This document shows, piece by piece, positions 48,701-56,929 of a stretch of DNA of 64,000 bases. The notes below the pieces were generated by a model. It made no database searches. It was not told where the DNA came from and saw nothing but the letters and a program-made list of their open reading frames with translations. Source of the stretch: Hyposmocoma kahamanoa (lineage: Eukaryota > Arthropoda > Insecta > Lepidoptera > Cosmopterigidae). Each line of letters begins with the position of its first letter. The stretch's first letter is position 1. The translations under genes were made by a program, and so were the position numbers. The DNA lies in assembly GCF_003589595.1 (NCBI RefSeq), contig NW_020653945.1:2448157-2512156 (forward strand), read 5' to 3'.

Positions 48701-51700
48701 TACATTGACTTACAAAAGACAATGGGTTTGTAAAAAAATATGGAACAAAAGTTGTTGTTTATGATGTTAGTAATACAGTCCTGGTACGTTGCTAACATTT
48801 TAAAACTGTATATTAACAAAACCAATCCTAAAAGTTCGTGGAATAACTAATAAAAATAAAAAATAATTTTTTGAAGTCGGGTAAAAACTAGGCAGGCAAA
48901 CAAGACAGGTACACAAAAAATGCGTAAACTTATCGATGTTACCAGATTTTCTGACCTTTTACGCAGTAAAGACAATGTAAATGGCGGACCCTTGACACCT
49001 TCTAATGCCAGAGTCGTCGTCGAAGTGTTAAATCGTGGCTTAACGCGGGACGGAAAGGTCTTTTATCTTGATTTTCGTTTTATATACCTATAGAATGAAC
49101 GTTATGCTGTAACTGGGTTAGTGTAATTGATTATATATTAGAATTTACATAAATAATCCAAAGGCCATCTGAGTTATGTAAATATTATGAAGTCAGCAAC
49201 TGCATTTTTGCGTGTGTTTTGTAATATTGAATTATTTAAGGATATTATTGTAATAACAATTTTCCTCAGCTTGCAATCACGTCTATTGAGTTCTTTTATG
49301 TTCTCGCGATTGTTAAAAAAAATTAAACTATTTTTTCGGGAGTAAATAGCTTTAAGTTTTTTTTCAAAGAAACCAACGTTGCGGGCGTATCAGCCGTGAT
49401 CCGAAACGTTACTTTGTTTGAAAAACATATTATAATAAACTGTGATTTAAATTCTACAAAAAAGTTTGATTTCTTACACATAGTTTCATAGTTATTTGAC
49501 ATGCAAGGCTGCAAAGTACTTCTTTGACGCTGTGCTTGTATTGAAACCTGAGCAAGCGAAGGATTCTAAGCGTCGTATTCTAGAACTCTACTCAATGCTT
49601 AGTCAGGACTTGAGTATGATTCAAAGCACTAGAAATCATACTCAAGTCCCTGCGATTAGGGTCGTATTTCCAGTGCTTGTGTTGCCAGTGCAATCCTGAC
49701 TTGAGCATTGAATAGAGTTCTAGAATACGACCCTAAGATTGAACCACCAGCGAAGCGAGCGGTTCATAAATCGAATCCTGAGCGTAGCGAGGGTTTCAAG
49801 CCACGAGACGCAAAACAACGTTGCTGCCGAGCGAAACATATAACTTTTCACCTCACTATAGCGAGGAAAATGGTAGATAAAAGAAAAACAGTTGAACCAT
49901 ATCAAATCAGTTTTTTTAGTAAACGAAATTAGTTATCGTTGTCAATTTAATGTCAACAATAATAAGAATACAAACGGATTTAAATTACTTACATAATAAT
50001 GTATGACAAATCGCGTAGTTGAACGTGTCATTATGTCTTTTTTTCATCGAAAGATAGAGTTAGGTGCACCCTTAGAGGATGGAAATAAATGGTTTCCATA
50101 CGCTTAGGTCTAAATGCATCATATATATATAACGTCTGATTTTTGTGTGTCAATATAACATGTCCTTTGGTTTCCATGGTCTAATGGTGCACCGGTGCAA
50201 CACAGTCCATCGTCAAGCTCGAATTTCAAAAACGCTCTTTTGCGCGCAGATTTTTAATGACAAAGAAAGCCTTTCCGAGCTAGTGAGGTGAAAAAAATTC
50301 TTTATGTTTTACCTTTAGCTGTGGCATTGAAATTAGCGCATTTGGTTGCCAGTCTGAATAAGGGAAAAGACAATAATGTCTATATAGCTCCCACAGCCCG
50401 TTATTGTTTTCTTTTCAATAGAGAGAATCAGGGTACATGATTATTCAATCGCTCACGGTGAATGTGAGTTGAAGATATAAAAAAATCGCTAGCATACAAA
50501 GAGCTATAATTCAGAGTAGCAGTGAAAGAGTTTGACCAGAAAAGTAGGTACTGCCACGTAACCTATTTCTCCCGCCAAGTAATGTGAGCATTACTACGTT
50601 CCGGTTTTGAAGGGTAAAGGGTAATAAGAACACGGAACTTGTCAATGTATGAGGGTGACGCAGAAGCAGTATCCCATAGACCTTTGCGGTTTAAAGTACT
50701 GAGTCGCACTGCAACTGCTATGGACAGGCGTGACGCTTACCACCAGAAGCACGACTTGTTCGTCCCGTCACTTACTTACTTACATATCATAGAAAAGGCT
50801 AAGGCATGAAAACAATTTTCAATTGATTTCAAATAATCTCAGTACAGAGTACTAAAAAAAACCGACCTCAAAAGTACGTGGAATTACGTCTATTTGCTAA
50901 GTTTCATTGAAATATCCCCTAGTTTGCCACTATACACGACTTGATACTGGAGATAATAAAAATAGGTTCTCACTACGACACTACTCAAAGTATATCGAGA
51001 GAAAAACGCCTTGAATTGGAGAAATAGCAAAATGAACTAAATGATTGCTAAAAGTAATTGCTCCTAAATTAAAGTTAGGCGCTATTTATAAAAATGAATC
51101 TTCATGCGCGGACAGCCACCCTTTGAGGTGGATGATTTTCTTCAAAATGAAATGGGAAATACACCCTTTCCAACAAAAAAAGAATCATGAAAATCGGTTC
51201 ACAAATACCGGAGTTATCGCGTAACATACATACAAAAAAAAAACAAAAAAAAGAGCATACAGTCGAATTGAGAACCTCCTCCTTTTTTGAAGTCGGTTAA
51301 AAAGGTAGAGGTTCCCAATTCGACTGTGTATATTACGAGATTTGTAAACCGATTTTGATAATACTTTTTTTATTGGAGAGGTGCTACCTCAGTATTGGTG
51401 CCATTTAAATTTGAAGAATAGGTAAGTGTGGCAAACTAGGGGATAAATTTGGCTTCGCAATTTCTGGTAACGATTTCAAGAAAACTTGTCAGATATGTGT
51501 AATTCCACGAACTTTTCAAGTCTTTTTTTTATAAAAAAGTTGTAATTGTTAAAACATTATTAAAACAATATTCCCTTACTTCCAACTTGAACCGCAATTT
51601 AACAATTAGTCGTTTGAACTTTCCAAGATTGATTAACTCTTGATGAGTGGGAGTTTCTTTAGACTTCCTCCTTTCAACTTGCACGCGAAACCACGCGATT

Positions 51701-54700
51701 GTGTTACGAAGGTCGATTCAAGGGCGGTGACACGGACGGATTTCTTTGTAAGGCTTTTACTTTATTTCCTGAATCGAGTAGATAGATGGGTTTCTATCTC
51801 TTTACTTATCTATCGGATTCTTTTGAATGTCGTCGTAGATATTTTAGTAGATATTTAGGTATACTTACTATTACTTGTAGATTTATATTTGAACTCGTTC
51901 TTTTTGACCGACTTCGAAAAAGGAATCGGTTCTCAATTCGATTGTTTGTGTGTGTGTGTGTGTGTGTTTATGTTACGCGATTATTACGACATTTGTATAC
52001 CGATTTCGATGATTCTTATTTTTGTTGGAAAGATGGTACCTCTGTAGTGGTCTCGTTCAAATTTGATGAAAATTTTTTTTTTTTTTTTTTTTTTATTGCG
52101 ACTCGACAAAATGACTGCACCGCGCCTGATGGAAAGTGCGAATACAGTCCAGAGATGAGAGTAACGGATGGAAAACACAAATATCTTCACTCCGTCACTA
52201 TCATTTTGCCGGTCTGGCCAAATGCACTGGATGTACACCAACTGATCCCTGAACGCGATTCGCAAAAGCGTTTCACTGTGGAGGGTTTTCCGCCGTGTGT
52301 ACTGTGGTCGCTATCCAGTCGGCACAGAGCCTACCACAATGCTAAGCAGATGGACACTTGTGACGCCCTCGGTCGCCTCTTACGACCCCCACGGGCATGT
52401 ATGGGGAGGCGACAATGTATTCTTAAGCCGTCGCCCCACGGCTAAAATATATAGAATATTCCACTTCTAAGGGTCCACATACTTTCTGTTAACCGATTTC
52501 AATAAAACTTGGCACATAGATGAAGGCAATGAAAATATAACGGATAAGCAATAATAATAAAGCTCACACTCAACATAGCCCCGCACTATGGTAACCCTGT
52601 GTCGCGGGTGCCTTGGACACACACACATAGACAATCACTAATTACACCCAAACTCACGACAGAAATAAATGTAGGTGATACAAATATTTCTCCCGGCACG
52701 GGAATCGAACCTAGTGACGAACAAGTCGCCCACCTGGTGGCAAGTGACACGCCAGTCCATAACAGTTGAAGTACCACTGAGTGCTTTAAATCGCAAAGAT
52801 CTGAGGAGTGCTGCCATTGGTGCCTATCATCCTCAGACACGAAGTTCACAAGTCTCATGCGCTTGTAGTTTCACCAGCATTCTTCGAAGAGTCATGATTA
52901 CAATACTGCTTGGGAAAAATAGGTAAGGTGGCAGTACTTCCCAAGATAAACTCTTTCAAAAGAAGCTTACCAGTATTAATTACTGCTAATACTGCAGAAA
53001 CTTTCGCGGGTGTGGGCATAAGAACTCACGAGAGTTTTATCGTCATCGGATGCGTAATAATGGCACGTATACGGAACAAACACACAGAGAAACATTACAT
53101 GTAGGTATGTTATAATAGCCACGTTGCCGCGGGGACCCAATTTTATTCATATAATTTAATCCAAGTTTTACTTTCTTGTATTTAAGCTTTTATTGTACCT
53201 TACCTGTATATTTTGACTTATCAAATCATCAAATCATCAAATAATTTATTTCTTTGTGATACACAGGTTATAAAGTTGTTACAAGAATGAATTTTGAATC
53301 ACTGTGATCCGCCTTATGGCATACAAAGTTTTCTTAGTTTTAGTAATTCTCATGCAATAATTTGTAATAATATTATAATCATGCAGTCCAATTAATGCAA
53401 CCTAATACTAATGAAACATAATAACAATAGTAAAATAATCAATAACAAATTTAATAATGTGAAATGTAAATTTTATAAGAAATCTTCAATATTATAGAAT
53501 GTCCTATCATTTAGGTAATTAAATAATAATTTCTTAAATTCTGCACAATCGTTGCAATTCCTAATTTCAAGTGGAAGTTTGTTATATACCTTCGTAGCCA
53601 TTACTATTACACTCTTTTGAAGTAGAGCAGTTTTACATGATCTACTTTTCAGTTGATGAGAACGGCGGGCTCGTGTGACGAATTCAAATAAATGAAGATG
53701 ACGATTTACGAAAAGTGAAATTTCAAATTACTTATTGTCTATTAAATTAAAAATATAGTTAGGCTGTATATAGTCCCTACTTTTTTTTATACACGGGAAA
53801 GTACGTTACGCATACCCCGCCACGGGCGATGAAATGGCGTGGGTTATGTGGGACTGTCTTCCGTGGGTCCGATACAAGCTCGTCCGATGGATGCTCAGAG
53901 GCCTACCCACTCAAAACCTTTGTATGCACCCTCATACACCGATACCCGCTCGGGCTACTCACCCTGGTGATATATCTAGGGTCGGCGGACTAAAGCACAT
54001 AAGTCAAAATCCAACATCATTCATTTAAATTAATACATCTACCAGATAAAGCACAAAGGTCAAATTCATTTGTTACTTTATAAATTTGTTGTCCGCCAAC
54101 CCTAAATATAAACCACACCTAGGCACAGAACCTTCTCTCACAATGAGAGGGCTTGCGTTGTAGTTCCTACGCGGGCCTAATACGGATTGGAAACTTCACC
54201 CACATCATTAAATTGTTTTTCAGATGTGTGCAGGTTCTCAGAATGTTTTCCTTCACCGAAAACTTCATGTGAAATTTCCAATTTCAAATTTAAATTTCGC
54301 ACATGAAATCCGAAAAAGTCACAGGTGCGACCCGGATTCGAACACACGACCCTTTGTTTGGGAGGCGGTAGGTCAAACCATTAGGCTACCACGGTTGCTT
54401 TTTTTAAATTGATTTGAGTCAACAAACAGTAGACAGAATTACAACATAACTATTTAGGTATTTATTGAGATTTTTTTGTTGTGAAATAACTCCACTATCG
54501 AGTTCTTAGGTTTTCGCGATTGTTATACATAGGAATGAAACTATTTTTCCGGATTTAAATCGCGTATATTTGTTTTTTCAAACAAACCGACGTTTCGGGC
54601 CCTTTACAGGTCCCATGGTCACGGTTGACTCCACTAGTTTTGTTATGATAATGAATAGCGGCGACTAATGCCGAAAGTCAGTAGGTACAAAGATCTATAA

Positions 54701-55306
54701 CAAAAACACATAGGAGATTTTCGACAACTTGGTAACTGGACACGTGGCTCAGATGGTTAGAGCATTGCTACGATGCAGCATGGACGTGATTTCAAGTCTC
54801 ATAATTCATAGTTTCATAATCATAACTTATAACTTTTTTTTTACTAAATATTTAGTAATGATTGTGTTACTAAATATTTAGTAATGATTGTGTTACCGAC
54901 ACCGTTAACCTCTAATTACTACAAAAAATTTAGGAGTGGTGACGTATTTCAATAATAAATAGCTAATGAAAAAAAAAACAAAAAAATATAATAAAAAAAT
55001 AGTTATGTACACTTTACAATTTAAACCAAATCCAATGTACTTATGATACAAAAAGAAACAAGTAAATACTGCATACGTACAAATGCGTTATATCTATACA
55101 TAACAAGTTATATTGAATGACACAAGGTATTCTAAAGACTTATAAATAAAAATAACAATTGAACAGAATATGATGTTATAGTTTAAGTAAAAAATTATCG
55201 ATGAATAACAAATTACCTTCTTTTTAGGAACACCAGGAACAACGAATCCAGCAAGGATGACAATGACAACGAAGGACTTGACAACAGGCCAAAACTTCTA
55301 CGAAAG
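39529..55306 (+). CDS. Unrecognised protein, three N-terminal exons (incomplete)
   Basis: Exons 39529-39716, 44507-44650 and 55228-55306 have good splice sites (CG|GTTTGT, TCATCATAG, CAG|GTGAGT, TTCTTTTTAG, AAG|GTGGGT). Their phases fit: CG|G and AG|G both give Arg. The joined 137 residues begin MTAPRDRKDDTVELLPLKSA, include YYPPAPAINNNPS and PTPLVTLCGAPPPSRKREEL, and end in a charged NNESSKDDNDNEGLDNRPKL LRK segment. It is hydrophilic, rich in Asn, Pro, Lys and Asp, with no signal peptide, membrane segment or known domain. It may be the disordered N-terminus of a larger protein whose other exons lie right of 55306 or beyond the window. Introns of 4.8 and 10.6 kb are full of mobile elements. 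I do not recognise the family. Confidence 0.68.
40110..40525 (+). mobile_element. Non-LTR retrotransposon 3' end
   Basis: The plus frame reads FYKKIPEYILRLSFPKFKTY then IKSILIEKLYYKIEEYL, the typical LP..I..L....FK..IK..L..K.YY...EYL ending of Jockey/CR1-like ORF2 proteins, stop near 40337. The tail ends AATAAATGATTATTTGACTT then TGAC. Heavily 5'-truncated. Confidence 0.65.
40523..40690 (+). repeat. Interspersed repeat family K, copy 2
   Basis: It shares TAGGATGGAAAAAAAATAAA, CTACGGAATGAACGTGCATA and a CAACATGCAAACATTT motif with 23870-24010. It directly follows the LINE tail, so one inserted next to the other. Confidence 0.55.
41100..41610. other. Intron, nothing recognised
   Basis: AT-rich. 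No conserved frame or terminal repeat seen. Confidence 0.5.
41617..41852 (+). repeat. Interspersed repeat family F, copy 2
   Basis: Near-identical inverse of 31166-31400: GATTCGCTCTGGACCTTTTG, GAAAAGTGTCGTTTTTATTT, GTGCCTTAATCGAAGATTAA, TACCCGTATCGGCCCGTTTT. Confidence 0.75.
41860..43440. other. Intron, nothing recognised
   Basis: Mostly AT-rich intron of the plus-strand gene. A segment at 43020-43150 (GGAAGTAAGGGATTGCTGGA ... AGCAATTCCCGTTCCCGCC) is weakly palindromic and may be an element relic. Confidence 0.45.
43445..44095 (+). mobile_element. Jockey-like LINE 3' end with poly(A)
   Basis: It encodes LAGKLRPIMTYARVAFAQAN, IHRLQALQNRLMRNATGAPW and YLRDANLHIDLRLPTIAQFM, the C-terminal RT segment of Jockey elements (usually RPVMTYA...LQ..F.R...GAPW..RN..LH.DL). 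After a frameshift near 43675 it continues HHPYPLVVAASNYDP. The 3' UTR ends in ATCCTTAATAAAAAAAAAA at about 44093. A 5'-truncated dead copy. Confidence 0.82.
44118..44188 (+). repeat. Repeat family N, copy 1
   Basis: CCGTAAATGACAACCTTTCA, GTTCGTTTTTTGAAAGTAAT and GCAAACATTTCCGAGC recur inverted at 56223-56295. Confidence 0.65.
44507..44650 (+). CDS. Unrecognised gene, second exon
   Basis: A GC-rich exon in AT-rich intron: LLARNTQPAPTPLVTLCGAP, PPSRKREELAALANLRKKVA, PALLNND, with Arg codons split at both ends. The acceptor is TTTTTTGTCATCATAG and the donor GACAG|GTGAGT. Confidence 0.75.
44743..45030. mobile_element. TIR element with TACACAGACGCTCTATCGCG arms
   Basis: GGGCTTTACACAGACGCTCT at the left pairs with AGAGTGTCTGTGTATAGGGG at the right. 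The interior is rich in GCGCGC, in both TCGCGCG and CGCGCGA forms. About 285 bp, non-coding. Target duplication not clear. Confidence 0.7.
45098..45745 (+). repeat. Interspersed repeat family B, copy 3 (split by a nested insertion)
   Basis: 45098-45336 carries the 5' two-thirds (GCAGTACAGCTCCTTGTG to CTGTTATGGACAGACGTGTA) and 45682-45745 the 3' end (ACCACCAGGAGCACGACTTG, TTCGTCCCGTCACTTGATAT, A-rich tail). The interval is a separate element. Confidence 0.8.
45337..45681. mobile_element. Insertion inside family B copy, ACGTGTA duplication
   Basis: It is flanked by ACGTGTA at 45330-45336 and 45682-45688, and its tips are GTTATT and AATAACC. Its left ~110 bp is a hairpin: CTTGGAAGCACTAAAAACCG with GGATTCC pairs with GGAATCCGGTTCTTAGTGCT and TCCAAG. 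It could be one 345-bp element or a hairpin MITE inside a larger one. Confidence 0.65.
46498..46572. mobile_element. Harbinger-like MITE family D, 75-bp copy (TAA)
   Basis: GGGTCGTATTCCAG ... CTGGAAATACGACCC, flanked by TAA on both sides (46495-46497, 46573-46575). The whole element is nearly one hairpin. Confidence 0.88.
46580..47540. other. Intron, nothing recognised
   Basis: AT-rich, with poly-A/T runs. A TTCCATCCTCTAAGGGG segment at about 46905 is the inverted end of family K. No exon found. Confidence 0.45.
47545..47820. mobile_element. MITE family A, copy 3 (target duplication GGTCTGTG)
   Basis: Inverted orientation relative to copy 1. Ends CATTGACTTACAAAT and TTGTAAGCCAATG; perfect GGTCTGTG at 47537-47544 and 47821-47828. 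Length 276 bp. Confidence 0.92.
47940..48157. repeat. Segmental duplication O, copy 1
   Basis: It shares with 48655-48980: ATTTTTGGTAAATTTATTAT, GTTGTTTGTGATGTTAGTA, and TGCGTGAACTTATCGATATT then ACCTTTTACGCA. Homology continues across the family G element into AATGGTGGACC at 48440. Confidence 0.7.
48158..48438. mobile_element. MITE family G, complete copy (TAA)
   Basis: Tips GACTCAACTCACACTGGCGC then AGAGTCGAAGCG are repeated inverted at the right end (GCCAGTGTGAGTTGAGCC). TAA lies on both sides (48155-48157, 48439-48441). The paralogous segment near 48978 reads CAATGTAAATGGCGGACC without it, an empty site. Confidence 0.9.
48655..48990. repeat. Segmental duplication O, copy 2
   Basis: Diverged duplicate of 47940-48157 plus 48439-48455. 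It contains the 22-bp family A remnant at 48703 and a 100-bp stretch absent from copy 1 (about 48810-48895, with GAAGTCGGGTAAAAACTAGG). Confidence 0.7.
48703..48724. mobile_element. 22-bp remnant of MITE family A
   Basis: CATTGACTTAC joined directly to AAAAGACAATG: only the two tips of family A. Flanked by GTTTTGTA (48695-48702) and GGTTTGTA (48725-48732), 7 of 8 bases alike. The paralogue at about 47982 (TATTATTGTAAAAAG) lacks the remnant and the second repeat. Confidence 0.7.
49265..49475 (+). repeat. Repeat family M, diverged copy
   Basis: It resembles 54495-54630 and 63108-63345: GAGTTCTTTTATGTTCTCGC, ACTATTTTTTCGGGAGTAAA, AACCAACGTTGCGGGCG. Old and degraded. Confidence 0.5.
49570..49733. 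mobile_element. Harbinger-like MITE family D, 164-bp copy (TAA)
   Basis: GCGTCGTATTCTAGAACTCT ... AGAGTTCTAGAATACGACCC with TAA at 49567-49569 and 49734-49736. The centre contains a second palindrome (AGTATGATT ... AATCATACT). Confidence 0.87.
50518..50776 (+). repeat. Interspersed repeat family B, copy 4
   Basis: AGCAGTGAAAGAG, CCCGCCAAGTAATGTGAGCA, ACTTGTCAATGTATGAGGGT, CTGCAACTGCTATGGACAGG, CACGACTTGTTCGTCCCGTC, tail CTTACTTACTTAC. Confidence 0.78.
50850..51500. repeat. Repeat family L, two copies head to head
   Basis: A forward unit ends CCTCCTCCTTTTTTGAAGTC GGTTAAAAA at about 51300. From 51303 an inverted unit begins GTAGAGGTTCCCAATTCGAC. Together they form a long, imperfect inverted repeat. 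Confidence 0.65.
51900..52098 (+). repeat. Family L piece with (TG)n and poly-T
   Basis: ACCGACTTCGAAAAAGGAAT and GGTTCTCAATTCG, then a (TG)n run at 51945-51967 and a T run at about 52071-52096. Confidence 0.7.
52099..52445 (-). mobile_element. LINE 3'-region repeat (GCCCGTGGGGGTCGTAAGAG)
   Basis: The minus strand contains ACATGCCCGTGGGGGTCGTA and AGAGGCGACC, a motif very frequent in moth genomes in LINE-derived repeats, and at its end GCGCGGTGCAGTC. The plus-strand open frame across it is a shadow. Confidence 0.5.
52560..52715 (-). mobile_element. SINE family C, inverted copy
   Basis: The minus strand reads AGGTTCGATTCCCGTGCCGG, GAGAAATATTTGTATCACC, GGCACCCGCGACACAGGG and GGGCTATGTTGAGTGTGAGC. 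It is joined to a family B copy at 52716. Confidence 0.8.
52716..52935 (-). repeat. Interspersed repeat family B, copy 5 (inverted)
   Basis: GACGAACAAGTCGCCCACCT, GTCCATAACAGTTGAAGT, ATCGCAAAGATCTGAGG, TTTCACCAGCATTCTTCG are the reverse complement of family B markers. Confidence 0.72.
53225..53790 (-). mobile_element. Non-LTR retrotransposon 3' end
   Basis: The minus strand reads FVNRHLHLFEFVTRARRSHQ, LKSRSCKTALLQKSVIVMAT, KVYNKLPLEIRNCNDCAEFK and KLLFNYLNDRTFYNIEDFL with a stop near 53466. This is the standard C-terminus of a Jockey/CR1-like RT. The tail is TGATTTGATGATTTGATAAG. One stop lies upstream in the frame. Confidence 0.8.
53815..54400 (-). mobile_element. tRNA-headed SINE and associated repeat
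   Basis: On the minus strand 54400-54310 reads GCAACCGTGGTAGCCTAATG (A box), then TGTGTTCGAATCCGGGTCGC (B box). The body runs through TTTTCGGTGAAGGAAAACAT and CTGAGAACCTGCACACATC. The left part (53815-54180, with TCTCACAATGAGAGGGCTTG and ACGCGGGCCTAATACGGATT) is a common lepidopteran companion repeat. Confidence 0.72.
54495..54632 (+). repeat. Repeat family M, half copy
   Basis: GAGTTCTTAGGTTTTCGCGA, ACTATTTTTCCGGATTTAAA, AAACCGACGTTTCGGGCCCT and GGTCCCATGGTCACGGTTGA, as at 63108-63212. Confidence 0.75.
54738..54800 (+). mobile_element. tRNA-like SINE head
   Basis: ACACGTGGCTCAGATGGTTA GAGC resembles an A box, and GACGTGATTTCAAGTCTC a weak B box. No acceptor stem, so not a tRNA gene. Confidence 0.5.
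55228..55306 (+). CDS. Unrecognised gene, third exon
   Basis: 26 codons after a split Arg: NTRNNESSKDDNDNEGLDNR PKLLRK. The acceptor is CCTTCTTTTTAG and the donor AAAG|GTGGGT. Highly charged, probably disordered. Confidence 0.65.
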
Positions 55307-55558
55307 GTGGGTGTTTTCTTTGACATTTTCCGATTTCAAAAAAGGAGGAGGTGCACTGCATCCGATTCGTATTACTTCCGAATCCGAGACTACACAAATC
55401 TAGAAATCTCGGACCCACTTCGGATGTCGCCTGTTCACTAAGAGGTAAAATTATCCCAGTGACATTTTGGACCATCATGTCTTGGATTCGGAGATACGTC
55501 CGTGCGCAAAAGCTCTAAATTAGTAGAGTAATAGAAGAAGCAAAAAGTAATTTTCAAT

Positions 55559-55844
55559 CATTGACGTACAATTATATGGACGTCGGGTCCGCGCTAAAAA
55601 GTGTCGGAACTTATAGGGCGTTAAAATCGTATACAGAGCGTCATTCACGCTTTAGTCTTCGTTTGTTCCACTGACAGCGAAGCAAGCAAAATTAGACAGT
55701 ACTGCGATGACATTACAATTTAAATTCAACGTTTTAGCTTTTTCATATTCCTGTACATGTCACTGCGTTTAAATAGGTTGACTTGGGACATTTTTTTCGT
55801 GGTTTTTGTATTACACCCGTCGTCCATTTATTTGTAAGTCAATG
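55559..55844. mobile_element. MITE family A, copy 4 (target duplication TTTTCAAT)
   Basis: CATTGACGTACAATTATATG ... TTTGTAAGTCAATG, 286 bp, over 95% like copy 1 by eye. Perfect TTTTCAAT at 55551-55558 and 55845-55852. Confidence 0.93.
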
Positions 55845-56222
55845 TTTTCAATTACAATTTAAGTTTTCTTATCATAAAGGACACCATAATAAACAATAAC
55901 AACTACAAAAAAGAAAAGTACGCAATAAAAAAATAACATCGCAAAAACAAACATAAAAATGTACATAATAGAAATCAAAACCAGGCACCAGCTGCTGTAA
56001 CAAAAGGGTCACTAACTCAGTATACACGAGGACACGCAACGCGTTTCCAGCACTGATTTTCAGTTGGGACCCGCGTAAATTAACCTATAAATTCGTACCC
56101 TTGTTGTACACAATAAATAAAATATACGTTGTACAACATATACATTTAGGTACTGCCAGTCCTTCGGCAGCTAGTCGAAGAAATAGCTACGGCTTTTATT
56201 CTCAACACAAACCACATTGATT

Positions 56223-56295
56223 CTCAAACATGTTTGGAAATGTTTGCATTACTTTCAAAAAACGAACACAGAAAGCTTGTCATTTACGGACCGAG
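56223..56295 (-). repeat. Repeat family N, copy 2
   Basis: Inverted copy of 44118-44188, with GGAAATGTTTGCATTACTTT and GTCATTTACGGACCGAGC. Confidence 0.65.
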
Positions 56296-56633
56296 CTCCT
56301 TTTTTTCGGCCAAGGCCTGCAAAGTAGTATGAAAATCAACTGTCCACTTCGGTTCGAGATTTATTTATTTCTGCGTATGCGGCAACATACTTTAATATAT
56401 ACATTATATACATTTAGGATTATTCGTTGTCACTTAGTGTGCAATAAGTCTTTTCAAAACCGATAGTGTAAATTTTAATTTTTTCTTCAATGTGCACATA
56501 CTTAACAATTAACTACCTCTCAAGAATTTATTAAATATAATTGGTAGGAGATGTCTATTTGTTCTTTTACCATAATAATTATTTATTTTTGGACATCGCC
56601 TAGTGTTACACTTGTTCATTACATTAATTTTAA

Positions 56634-56912
56634 ATTCAGTTGTATAATACTGCCGCCTTACCTATTTCTGCCGCCAAGCAGTAATGTGAACATTACTGCG
56701 TTTTGGTTTGGAAGTGTTAAGGGTGCTGGTGAAATTATAGGCACATGGGACTTGTCAACTTATGTCTCAGGGTGTCGGGCGCAGTGGCAATACATCTCAG
56801 ATGTTTTGTGATGTAAAGATCTGAGTGACACTGGAACTGTTAGGGACAGACGTAACGCTTACCACCAGGTTCACGACTTGTTCGTCCCGTCAGTTAGTAT
56901 TATAAAAAAAAA
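56634..56912 (+). repeat. Interspersed repeat family B, copy 6
   Basis: CTGCCGCCAAGCAGTAATGT, CACATGGGACTTGTCAACTT, ATGTCTCAGGGTGTCGGGCG, TTCACGACTTGTTCGTCCCG, then ATTATAAAAAAAAA. The best-preserved copy with copy 1. Confidence 0.8.
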
Positions 56913-56929
56913 TAGTCTCCCTTACAACT

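Noticed and set aside
52099..52445. Plus-strand ORF with many cysteines (51786-52445)
   Set aside because: It crosses a TG repeat, a poly-T run and a known type of LINE tail in antisense; not a gene.
54310..54400. tRNA gene on the minus strand
   Set aside because: A and B boxes are present but the cloverleaf arms do not pair and the sequence runs into a SINE body.
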